Source: Bacteroidales bacterium
GTDB lineage: Bacteria; Bacteroidota; Bacteroidia; Bacteroidales; UBA932
Direction of reading: 5' to 3'
DNA: 36,532 nt
NCBI GenBank assembly: GCA_016293535.1
Contig: JAEDEB010000020.1
Coordinates: 1 to 36,532 of the forward strand
In this document: positions 23,163 to 31,054 of the stretch, piece after piece
How the letters are laid out: each line of letters opens with the position of its first letter
How positions within the stretch are numbered: the stretch's first letter is position 1
Translations under genes and position numbers: made by a program
Notes under the pieces: model-generated
What the model was told of the DNA's origin: nothing
The model's database searches: none
The model's input: the letters and a program-made list of their open reading frames with translations, nothing else

Positions 23163-24029
23163 CTATCGCGAGACGGAGTCCTTGTATCTGCTGCGGTACT
23201 CGCGCGGCATACAACCATAGCGGGAGCGGAATACCTTGTTGAAGTTGGACAGGGAGTTGAATCCGCAGCTGAAAGCAATCTCCGAGATATTCAAGTCTGT
23301 CTCGGAAAGCATTGACTGGACGCATTCCATCCTGTAGTCGATTACATAAGACCAGAAAGTCCTTCCTGTACGGCTCTTGAAGAAGCGGCTCACCGAAGTC
23401 GGAGACATCCCTATCAGTTTCCCCACATCCTCAAGAGTGATGTTGGATGCATAGTTGTTCTCGACATAACGGAGTATCTGCCTGATTCTCCGACTGGTAC
23501 TGTATGTGGAATCAGACCTATCCCCGCCCAGGACCTTAACCTCGGAGGCCGGAAGCCTGGACAGGTAGTCAAGTATGCTGAGAAAACGTATCCCCGCATC
23601 GAAATCTGTCCTTCCGGCTATAGACTCGATTCTGCTCTTGAGGGTTCTGGCCACGTCTTTGGAAAAAACCAGGGCAGCCGCGCTCCGGTTGAGCATGTTC
23701 CGTATGGACTCCATCTGTATGGCGTTCATCATAGTCCATTGCGGCAGGTTCTTGCTGAACTTCAAGACCGTGACCTCACAATTCTCACAACCTTCTCCTT
23801 CCGCCCGCAAGAAACGGTGGATAACATTTGGTTTGAGGAGGGTAAGGTCATATTCCTCAAATTCCTCAACGTGATTGCCTACTATCCTTTCTCCCCTCAC
23901 GTTGCAGGTCAGAGTAAGCTCGAAAGTATCGTGGAAATGGAGGGGATAGTCCATTCTATTGGGATAATAGTAGCTAGCTATATAAAAGCTGTTTTCAAGA
24001 TTGTAAATCTCTTGCAGGGGTTCTTTCAT
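23163..24029 (-). CDS. AraC-family transcriptional regulator
   Basis: A 288-residue soluble regulator. The N-terminal part (about 25-110) is a cupin-like sensing domain with HFHDTFELTL and a conserved VIHRF, as found in AraC proteins that bind sugars. The C-terminal 100 residues form two helix-turn-helix motifs: NITLEDVGKLIGMSPTSVSRFFKSRTG and LNISEIAFSCGFNSLSNFNKVFRSRYGCMPREYR (quoted here as the family region, residues about 195-280). Its start overlaps the stop of the upstream lipoprotein by ATGA, so it is the last gene of the susC operon and translation is coupled. It probably controls this locus, perhaps through repeats in the susC/GH2 intergenic region. A cytosolic AraC regulator inside the operon differs from the more common hybrid two-component or anti-sigma control. 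Confidence 0.92.
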   Translation of the reverse strand: MKEPLQEIYNLENSFYIASYYYPNRMDYPLHFHDTFELTLTCNVRGERIVGNHVEEFEEYDLTLLKPNVIHRFLRAEGEGCENCEVTVLKFSKNLPQWTMMNAIQMESIRNMLNRSAAALVFSKDVARTLKSRIESIAGRTDFDAGIRFLSILDYLSRLPASEVKVLGGDRSDSTYSTSRRIRQILRYVENNYASNITLEDVGKLIGMSPTSVSRFFKSRTGRTFWSYVIDYRMECVQSMLSETDLNISEIAFSCGFNSLSNFNKVFRSRYGCMPREYRSRYKDSVSR

Positions 24030-25282
24030 CTCACTTCCATTCTTGTAAACAAGTCCTTCACTTTCTCTTCTATGCCCATTCCGTACGGAATTTCCATGCT
24101 CTGAGCCACAGCCCTTGCAACGATTGCACTTCCCGGCCTAAGTGTCACCACCCTTGCGCCGGGCATCTGGAGATGCCCAACCGGGTCATGCTCTTCTATC
24201 CACTCGCAGATATAGTCCAGATACGCAATTTTCTCTTCGTGGGGCAGGAGGTAAAACCAGCTGATCTCATCATATCCCCATACGCAATAGCCATTGCCTG
24301 AATATGCACCCGGCACCGGCTGAACACCGAAATTGTCGAACTCGACCATGTACGGCAAAGCATCGGTCCTGTAACCTGATGGAGTGATGCAGGCTTGGTG
24401 ATGGCCGTATACGCTGTCCGAATATCCTTCCTCCATCATTATTCTCATCGGCTCTCCCTCTACCTCCTTCATCCTAAGAGGATAGGTATTGAAATCGATG
24501 AGGCTTCTGTCTCCGACCATCACTCCCTTCCGACCTCCGTGACAGTCAAAGAGCACAATGCCCCTTCTCGCCCGGGGCGCAGTCCACCTGCGTGCCTTTG
24601 TCAGAAAACTGTCCCAGTTCTCCCAATCCCGTCCGGGAGCATGGTCCCTGAATCCGGTCAGATAGACCTGACCGAGATGAACTGCTTCGCATCCCAGGTC
24701 CACATAGGTGCCGATAAGGTACATGTACCACAACTGAGTCTCGACCTTTCTGATGTCGGGCACCGACCCCTCTCCCCACTGGTCCACATATAGTCCGTCC
24801 TCGAAAAGCATTTCCGAATAGTGGAAGTTCCTTTTTTCGACAGGCAGACCGAGAGCCCTGAAGGTCCATTCGGGAATTTGCAGTTTCTCCACTGCAGGGG
24901 TCACGCACTCGAACACCGCAGCCTGGAGGATGATGTCCGGATCAGCCGAATGTATGCGCACGGCCAAAGACCGCGCACTGTCAAGAAACTCTCTGTTTGC
25001 GAGTACGTCCTCGTCTCCCCATCGATAGATTGCCCTTCCGACGAATTTCGTCCCCGTATTGAGAATGTAGTCGATGTCCGCCTGTTTGTCCGGATATGTT
25101 CCGTCATTGCAGAACGGGTCCACGGTCAGGAATTCCGACATCGTGATGGCATGCGAAAGATAGTTGTGCAGCACCCTGTCCGTAATCTTCCCTTCGAAAT
25201 CATAGGGGCCTTCCGCGCAGGAAACGAGCAAGGCAGCAGTGGTGACCGTGATAAAAAATCTCTTGATTGTCAGTCTGTCCAT
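24026..25282 (-). CDS. PUL lipoprotein of unrecognised family, paralog A
   Basis: A 418-residue lipoprotein: MDRLTIKRFFITVTTAALLVSC, Cys22 lipidated. It is clearly homologous along its length to the gene immediately upstream (paralog B). Shared blocks include KFVGRAIYxW (79-88), DPDIIxQAAxFE (114-125, ending in Glu125), EAVHLGQV (199-206), RARRGIVLFDCHGG (237-250), TPSGYRTDALPYMVEFDNFG (300-319) and WGYDEISW (335-342). Repeated strand-end acidic or His residues (Glu125, His202, Asp246, His248, Glu315, Asp317, Asp338, Glu339) in this order resemble a TIM-barrel hydrolase. I do not recognise a known GH family. Surface location and PUL context suggest glycan binding or cleavage. It overlaps paralog B by 13 bases and the AraC start by 4 bases. 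Confidence 0.8.
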   Translation of the reverse strand: MDRLTIKRFFITVTTAALLVSCAEGPYDFEGKITDRVLHNYLSHAITMSEFLTVDPFCNDGTYPDKQADIDYILNTGTKFVGRAIYRWGDEDVLANREFLDSARSLAVRIHSADPDIILQAAVFECVTPAVEKLQIPEWTFRALGLPVEKRNFHYSEMLFEDGLYVDQWGEGSVPDIRKVETQLWYMYLIGTYVDLGCEAVHLGQVYLTGFRDHAPGRDWENWDSFLTKARRWTAPRARRGIVLFDCHGGRKGVMVGDRSLIDFNTYPLRMKEVEGEPMRIMMEEGYSDSVYGHHQACITPSGYRTDALPYMVEFDNFGVQPVPGAYSGNGYCVWGYDEISWFYLLPHEEKIAYLDYICEWIEEHDPVGHLQMPGARVVTLRPGSAIVARAVAQSMEIPYGMGIEEKVKDLFTRMEVR

Positions 25283-26574
25283 AATGACTTTATCGTTGCT
25301 TCAAGATTCTTGCCGGAAGGGCAGGCATCGCTGGCCATATTGCACCGGTAAGGGGATACAGCCGCCCCTGCAGCAACCCTGCAGCCGGGCATCTGAAGAT
25401 AACCTACCGGATCATATTCGTCAAGATACTGTACCGCTTCCCTTACGAAAGTTGAAGCATAGTCTTCCGGAACGCGCGCTATCCAGGATATCTCGTCATA
25501 TCCCCATACGAAATGGTCATTGCCCGGAGAACCGGGATGGTCGCTCTTTCCGAAGTTGTCGAACTCGAGCAAGTACGGAAGACGGTCCGTATACCATCCG
25601 CTCGGAGTTGTACCCGCAACCGTTTTGCCTATGATGGAATCAAGATAGCCCATCTTCAGTCTGGCCGCCATTACGGAAGGACGGGAAGTATCCTCCTTGA
25701 GCCTCATCGGAAAAGACGCGAAGTCAAACATGGTCTGACCGTCGATTGCTATGCCGTTACAGTGTGCATCCAGAAGCACCGTGCCTCTGCGCGCCTTGGT
25801 CTTGGCAGCTTCCCTTATGAGGGAGAACAGTTTCCTGTACCCTGCATAGCCGTTATCCTTGTCACCCATGGAGGCCATCAGCATCACTTGTCCGCAATGA
25901 ATGGCTTCTACTCCCGCTTCCATATACCTTACCGCCATGTAGTAGAACCACATCTGCGCTTCTTCGCGGCTCATATCGGGCACACAGGTACCGCTACCCC
26001 ATTGACCGAGAAACACATTGTTCTCGTCACGGATGGCATTGAAGTCGAAATTCCTTGTCTGCGGAGTTTTCCCGAAAGCCTCGAAGACCCAGGCAGGTAT
26101 AGGAACCTGACTGACCGCAGTGCTGACTGTTTCGAACATTGCAGCCTGAAAGATGATGTCAGGATCCTGTTCATGCATCCTGTCAATCTTCTTCTTTGCA
26201 CCGTCAAGCCAGGATGAATTGGATTCCAGGAAGAACTTTTCTTTGTTCCAGGAATATATTGCACGGCCGACAAACTTGGCCCCTACGTTCAGGAGCATGC
26301 GCTCGTCGTCCTCTGTACCCCAGTAACCGTCCGTGGTATGGACCGGATTGGCGAGAAACTCCGCCTCGGTGATGGCCCTCGAAAGATAGTTACGGAGAAC
26401 CTTCTCGCTAATCTTGCCGTCGCTGAAGGAGTAATCCCCGTCATTGACAATCGCCTGTGGACGCTGAGGCACCTCGGGCCAGTCCGATGTGTCCGGCTTC
26501 CTGCAGGATACACACAGGCAGGAAGCCAGATACAGCATAATGAATAATAATCTAGAAGTTGACCTTGTTTCCAT
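25270..26574 (-). CDS. PUL lipoprotein of unrecognised family, paralog B
   Basis: A 434-residue lipoprotein paralogous to the next gene in the operon. The ATG at 26572-26574 gives METRSTSRLLFIMLYLASCLCVSC, a basic N-region, hydrophobic core and Cys24 lipobox; it overlaps the end of the L-domain gene by 23 bases. A later Met (26538) would avoid the overlap but lacks positive charges. Conserved blocks match paralog A: FVGRAIYSW, DPDIIFQAAMFE, EAIHCGQV, KARRGTVLLDAH, TPSGWYTDRLPYLLEFDNFG, VWGYDEISW and YDPVGYLQMPGCRV. Conservation is concentrated in these probable active-site strands, while the linking segments differ, as expected for two related enzymes with different specificities. Function is unknown; a glycoside hydrolase-like TIM barrel is my best guess. 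Confidence 0.8.
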   Translation of the reverse strand: METRSTSRLLFIMLYLASCLCVSCRKPDTSDWPEVPQRPQAIVNDGDYSFSDGKISEKVLRNYLSRAITEAEFLANPVHTTDGYWGTEDDERMLLNVGAKFVGRAIYSWNKEKFFLESNSSWLDGAKKKIDRMHEQDPDIIFQAAMFETVSTAVSQVPIPAWVFEAFGKTPQTRNFDFNAIRDENNVFLGQWGSGTCVPDMSREEAQMWFYYMAVRYMEAGVEAIHCGQVMLMASMGDKDNGYAGYRKLFSLIREAAKTKARRGTVLLDAHCNGIAIDGQTMFDFASFPMRLKEDTSRPSVMAARLKMGYLDSIIGKTVAGTTPSGWYTDRLPYLLEFDNFGKSDHPGSPGNDHFVWGYDEISWIARVPEDYASTFVREAVQYLDEYDPVGYLQMPGCRVAAGAAVSPYRCNMASDACPSGKNLEATIKSLWTD

Positions 26575-29494
26575 CTGTGTCATAACATTCAACAGTGCCC
26601 TTAACGACTCCGCCGGAAATCCAGCTTGCAACCTGGGAGAAATCTGAAATATTGTTACCTTTCACCAGGAGGTTGCCTCCTATGTTCGTCAGACCGGTAA
26701 ATCCGAGGAATGAGTTCACAAGATCGTTGTTCGTATAGGTGAAATTGCCGCCTATTTCCGTAAGAGGCATCCCATTGAGGTCCCAGAAGGAAGAGTCACA
26801 GTTGTCTATGGTAAGGTTGCCTCCAACCTTGACAAGACTCGCCAGGCAGGTGCTGCCGGTAAGAGCCGTACCGCTGCCCTTCAGGATGAAGTCTCCGGCA
26901 ATGGTACTTATCTGGTTGAGGCAGGTTCCGGCGCCCCAGTTGAATACCAGATTCGGGCAGTTCTCTATCACAAGATCCCCTTTGACCTCCGTCATCCATT
27001 TGAGGCCATTGCAGTTTGAGAGGTCCGGACAGTTGATGAATTTGAGACTCTTCTGTGGTGTAACCCTCCAGTCTGCATTATCATTGATGACCATCTCCAC
27101 CATCGTCCATCCCTTGATATTTCGGAATGTAAGGCACTCTGTCACCTCGGCAACCGACTGCTTCAGTTGAGCCATCTCCGAGTCACTGAGACTCTCGTTG
27201 TTTCCGTCAAGTATAAGCTTCTCGTAGCTGGCCCTGTCGGTCTTCGCCGCAAATTCGATTATGGCATCACGGCCTAGTATTACAACGGCATCAGTGTCAT
27301 CGCCGCCGTCATCCGCGGTCTTGAAGGTCACAGGAGTTCCGTCAGCATAGAAACACTCAACCTTACCCTTCACGAATCCCTGGTTTATCCAGCCAGCAAC
27401 GAGATCGAAGCCGTAGTCGGTTCCTGAGGTCTCATACCGAATCCCTCCGTTACCGTCAATGTACACGTCTCCTCCGATTCCGCTGATCTTCTCGAAGCCC
27501 TTGAGCGAATTTACATAAGGGTTGCCGGTATAGCTGAGGTTTCCACCAATCTTCTTGAAGCCGAAGTCGAAATTCCACGGACCCTGGTCAGAGCCGTAAA
27601 AACCGGATATTCCGGAAATGGTCACGTTGCCTCCTACCTTCTCGCAGATGGCAAAAGCCGCATTGTTTGCGCAGCTGCAATTCTTGAATGTGAGGTCTCC
27701 ATCAATCTCCGTGATTGCGTTCAGACCTGCTCCGGCCCAGCCGTGAATCTTGGTTCCCTCGATTGTGAGGTTGCCTGGACAGTGTGCAGGAATGTTATCG
27801 GTGTTCAGGAAAGCGGTATTGCCGCTGCCAGGGTTGATGTTACGGAGAGTGATGTTTCCGCGAACCTCGACATCTGCAAAAAAGTTGGAACACATGGTGA
27901 AGGTGCAGTCCTCAACGATGAGGTCATCCAGAACTACTCCAACCTTGTCCTTAATCTTGGACCACACGTCGTCATTGACAGAAGCACCTTTGACGTTGAG
28001 CACTGAAGCCACTGCCTTCCCGCCTTCCGGGGTCACGATGGCATCGATGTCCGCCTGGCTTGTAATGGTAATTTCCTGAGGAAGAGCCTCCGGAACATCG
28101 AACTCTACCGGGTCGGTCTCGTTGTAGTAGCAGCTGACGGTTCCCTTGACAAATCCCCTGTTGATCCAGTTCTGGACGAGAGACCAGCCCGGGTAGACTC
28201 CATCTCCGTCCATAGTGACACGTCCAATTCCCTCATCATCACTTCCCAGATCCTTTATAAGCACATCTCCTCCGATGTGACTGATGTTCTCAAAACCGCC
28301 AAGAGTGTTCTCGTGGTGGTTGGATTCGAGAATAAGACTGCCGCCCACAGTCGTGAGCTTGGTGGCAAGATTCCAAAGCCATCCTGTATAGAGTTCATGG
28401 TTGCAGTTTCTCATCTCGAAGTTGCCTCCCACCTCCTGAAGGCTGGCGAACGCAAGCTGCTGCATACCGCAGTTGTCGATGATGAGATTACCGTCAACCC
28501 TTGCAATCTGTGAGAAGCAGGTTCCGGCTCCCCAATGGATAAGATAAGGGATATTCTGGAGAACAAGGTCTCCGTAGATGCGGGTATAGCCCTTGAACGC
28601 ATTGGTGTTGAAGAAGCGGCTTCCGCTACCTTCCATATAGGTCTCGATATTCTTCAGGGTTATGCTCCCCTTGCAGACCACCTTCTCGAATAAATTCTCT
28701 GTAGTTGTTATGACCACTCCGTCGACCACAACATTGCCGCGTACAGTATCTATTGCCGCGCCCAGTGCCGCCCAGGCGTCGTCATTTATCTGCGAGCCCT
28801 CCACGGTGAGATCGTTAACTACGCGTCCCTTCAGGGCAGCGATATCGTCAAGACTCTTTATGGTGTAGCTGAGTATTCCTCCCTCTGCTCCGACCTGACC
28901 TATTGTCGAAGGATCGGTGGCCGCCCCAGGATGGTTGTTCGAAAGAGTAATGTTGGCGACAGGAATTATTGCATTGGAAATCAATTCTTTGAGGACATTG
29001 AATCCGTATTCTCTCCCAGCAGAGGCATTATCTTCTCCGAGGGATTCGTTCCCCACGATGTCAATTTTCCCGGACATCTTCTTGAGATTGAGCAGTGCCT
29101 TGATGGAGTTGAGCTTAGGGTTGCCACTTATGCGGATATCGCCCGTACAGAATTTTGTTCCGAGCTTGCTGATGGAAACCAGCTCCGGATTGTTCTTGAT
29201 TTCCAGCAGCTTGGTAATGGTGGTGAAACTGTCATTCTCCAATTCCACTATGGAGGTTCCCTCGATTACAAGAGAGCCTACGGTAGCAACTGAAAGGGCG
29301 GAGATGTCAGTTATATCCTCGCCCTTTATGGTAAGGCTGTTCATCTCCTTTCTCTGAGTAAAGCTATTGACCTGTTCCTGAGTGGTAAGGACAGCATCGA
29401 GCCCCTCATCAAACTGGTCCTGTGGATTGCAGGAAGCAGCCGCTATTGATGACGCTGCGACAAATGCGCACAAAAGTGTTCTTGTATTATTCAT
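26552..29494 (-). CDS. Surface lipoprotein with four receptor-L-domain-like repeat modules
   Basis: A 980-residue lipoprotein (lipobox AAASC, Cys22) in the SusE/SusF position after susD. It is built of beta-helix/LRR-like strands of the type V-GGN-L-x-I-x-N/D-x, similar to receptor L-domains (Ecm33-like) rather than SusE/F starch-binding domains. I see four modules: about 36-185 (shorter), 207-465, 473-725 and 737-980. Modules 2-4 each end in a W-I-x-x-G-V-K-G-x-V-x-C-Y/F-like closing segment (QNWINRGFVKGTVSCYYN, AGWINQGFVKGKVECFYA, ASWISGGVVKGTVECYDT). A WGAGTC motif recurs in modules 2 and 4. It would sit on the outer surface and bind glycan or protein for the SusCD complex. Ligand is unknown. 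Twelve bases separate it from susD. Confidence 0.85.
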   Translation of the reverse strand: MNNTRTLLCAFVAASSIAAASCNPQDQFDEGLDAVLTTQEQVNSFTQRKEMNSLTIKGEDITDISALSVATVGSLVIEGTSIVELENDSFTTITKLLEIKNNPELVSISKLGTKFCTGDIRISGNPKLNSIKALLNLKKMSGKIDIVGNESLGEDNASAGREYGFNVLKELISNAIIPVANITLSNNHPGAATDPSTIGQVGAEGGILSYTIKSLDDIAALKGRVVNDLTVEGSQINDDAWAALGAAIDTVRGNVVVDGVVITTTENLFEKVVCKGSITLKNIETYMEGSGSRFFNTNAFKGYTRIYGDLVLQNIPYLIHWGAGTCFSQIARVDGNLIIDNCGMQQLAFASLQEVGGNFEMRNCNHELYTGWLWNLATKLTTVGGSLILESNHHENTLGGFENISHIGGDVLIKDLGSDDEGIGRVTMDGDGVYPGWSLVQNWINRGFVKGTVSCYYNETDPVEFDVPEALPQEITITSQADIDAIVTPEGGKAVASVLNVKGASVNDDVWSKIKDKVGVVLDDLIVEDCTFTMCSNFFADVEVRGNITLRNINPGSGNTAFLNTDNIPAHCPGNLTIEGTKIHGWAGAGLNAITEIDGDLTFKNCSCANNAAFAICEKVGGNVTISGISGFYGSDQGPWNFDFGFKKIGGNLSYTGNPYVNSLKGFEKISGIGGDVYIDGNGGIRYETSGTDYGFDLVAGWINQGFVKGKVECFYADGTPVTFKTADDGGDDTDAVVILGRDAIIEFAAKTDRASYEKLILDGNNESLSDSEMAQLKQSVAEVTECLTFRNIKGWTMVEMVINDNADWRVTPQKSLKFINCPDLSNCNGLKWMTEVKGDLVIENCPNLVFNWGAGTCLNQISTIAGDFILKGSGTALTGSTCLASLVKVGGNLTIDNCDSSFWDLNGMPLTEIGGNFTYTNNDLVNSFLGFTGLTNIGGNLLVKGNNISDFSQVASWISGGVVKGTVECYDTDGNKVNF

Positions 29495-29506
29495 ATGTGG
29501 TGAGAT

Positions 29507-31054
29507 TTATAGGTTCTGTGGATTGAGGTCGAGTTCTCTCTGAGGAAGAGGGAAATAATAGGCATAGGCCTGCTTGACAGGGCGGTTCTTGATACTGTCG
29601 ACACGTCCGAGTCTCCTGAGATCATAGAGGGCATGTCCCTCGAAACAGAGTTCCCTGGTCCTTTCAAGTCTTACCGCCTCACGGAATTCATCCTTGGAAA
29701 GTCCATCCTCAAGAGGCGGCATTGCGGCCCTCTTCCTGACTGCATTGACACATTCGTATCCTTTCTCTGTCGGCCCGGCAGCTTCTGCATAGTTGAGGTA
29801 CACCTCGCCCATCCTTATGAGATAGACATTTGAACTGCAACGACTGTTCTTTGAATAAGGATCGGTGTATTTCCTGCAGAACGGGAAGAAGAACTTGTTC
29901 AGCGTAGGGTCAGTGGAATTGATGTTGGACGGGTCAAAACTTGCCAGAACGGTACCATCCTCGTTGTAGATGGTATCCACCATAAGTTTCTTGCGAAGGT
30001 CTCCATCCGGGAAACTGTCCCGGAAACGGTAGTCCACCCTGAACACCTGCCAGGTTGCAGTGAAATCTATCATCTTGATGACCTTGGCGCTCGAACCGTC
30101 CAGCTTTTCCGGAATCCAGATATAGTCATTGAGCTGTATGGCCCACAGACAAGGCAACTGGGAGTAGGTTCCCTCCATACCAGAGGCTTCCCTGTTCATG
30201 GAAGTGATGAAGACGTGTTCCGAGCAGCTTGCCTGTTTGGTCACATCGTAAATGTCATCCAGATTGTCGCACAAGGAGTATGTGGACTGTCCGTAAATCA
30301 AACCGGAGGAGTACTCCGCCGACTCCGCATACATTTCTTCCGCATCGGACACCCACGCATATTCCGGGCGGCCCGACTCCTTGAAGGATGCCAGATAGAG
30401 ATATACACGTCCCAGCAGGGCCTGTGCCGCAGCCTTGTCTACCCGACCCTGGACCTTGTTATATCCTAGCAGACCCATTGCCTCCTTGAGGTCAGATATG
30501 ATGGATTCATACAGATCCTCCAGAGGCGCGCATTCCTCATAGGTTTCCGAAACGCTCTCCACAGCCTTGGTCCTCAGCGGCACGCTTCCAAAGTTTATCA
30601 CAAGCATAAAGTGGTTGAAAGCGCGGAGGAAATAGGCCTCTCCGAGTATGCGGCTGCGGCTCTGATCCGGTATATTCTTCATTTTCAACACATTATCTAT
30701 CACCGTATTAGTCCTTGCAAGGGAAATGTACGCCGATTTGAAGAAATACAGGACCTCCTCGCTGTTGGAACTGATGTCCCAGGTAAGAGCGTCGGACTCC
30801 ATACCCTTGCCATAATCGTTGTACTCGTCAGTCGTGGTATCTCCAAGATAGAAGAGGAAACGCTGGCAGTACTCGATGTAATTGATAGGTACATAGGCGT
30901 ACATGAGTCCGTTCTCTGCATCGGATTCGGTCTGAAAGAAGGTCTGGTTCGAATATACGCCGTACGGTTTCTCGCTTAGGCAGGAAACGCAGAGAATCAA
31001 GGTAGCGGCAAGAAGCAATATGTTTTTTGGGATTTTCATAGTTTTCATCTGCAT
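29507..31054 (-). CDS. susD: SusD/RagB-family outer-membrane glycan-binding lipoprotein
   Basis: A 515-residue lipoprotein that captures glycans and forms the lid of the SusC channel. The signal KIPKNILLLAATLILCVSC places the lipid Cys at residue 25. Family features are the TPR-like helices with ARTNTVIDNV and GEAYFLRAFNHF near the N-terminal third, and the C-terminal IRMGEVYLNYAEA and RTRELCFEGHALYDLRRLG motifs. The ATG at 31052-31054 overlaps the susC stop as TGATG, pointing to coupling; an ATG two codons later (31048) is the alternative. Divergence from starch-type SusD is too great to tell the substrate. Confidence 0.95.
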   Translation of the reverse strand: MQMKTMKIPKNILLLAATLILCVSCLSEKPYGVYSNQTFFQTESDAENGLMYAYVPINYIEYCQRFLFYLGDTTTDEYNDYGKGMESDALTWDISSNSEEVLYFFKSAYISLARTNTVIDNVLKMKNIPDQSRSRILGEAYFLRAFNHFMLVINFGSVPLRTKAVESVSETYEECAPLEDLYESIISDLKEAMGLLGYNKVQGRVDKAAAQALLGRVYLYLASFKESGRPEYAWVSDAEEMYAESAEYSSGLIYGQSTYSLCDNLDDIYDVTKQASCSEHVFITSMNREASGMEGTYSQLPCLWAIQLNDYIWIPEKLDGSSAKVIKMIDFTATWQVFRVDYRFRDSFPDGDLRKKLMVDTIYNEDGTVLASFDPSNINSTDPTLNKFFFPFCRKYTDPYSKNSRCSSNVYLIRMGEVYLNYAEAAGPTEKGYECVNAVRKRAAMPPLEDGLSKDEFREAVRLERTRELCFEGHALYDLRRLGRVDSIKNRPVKQAYAYYFPLPQRELDLNPQNL

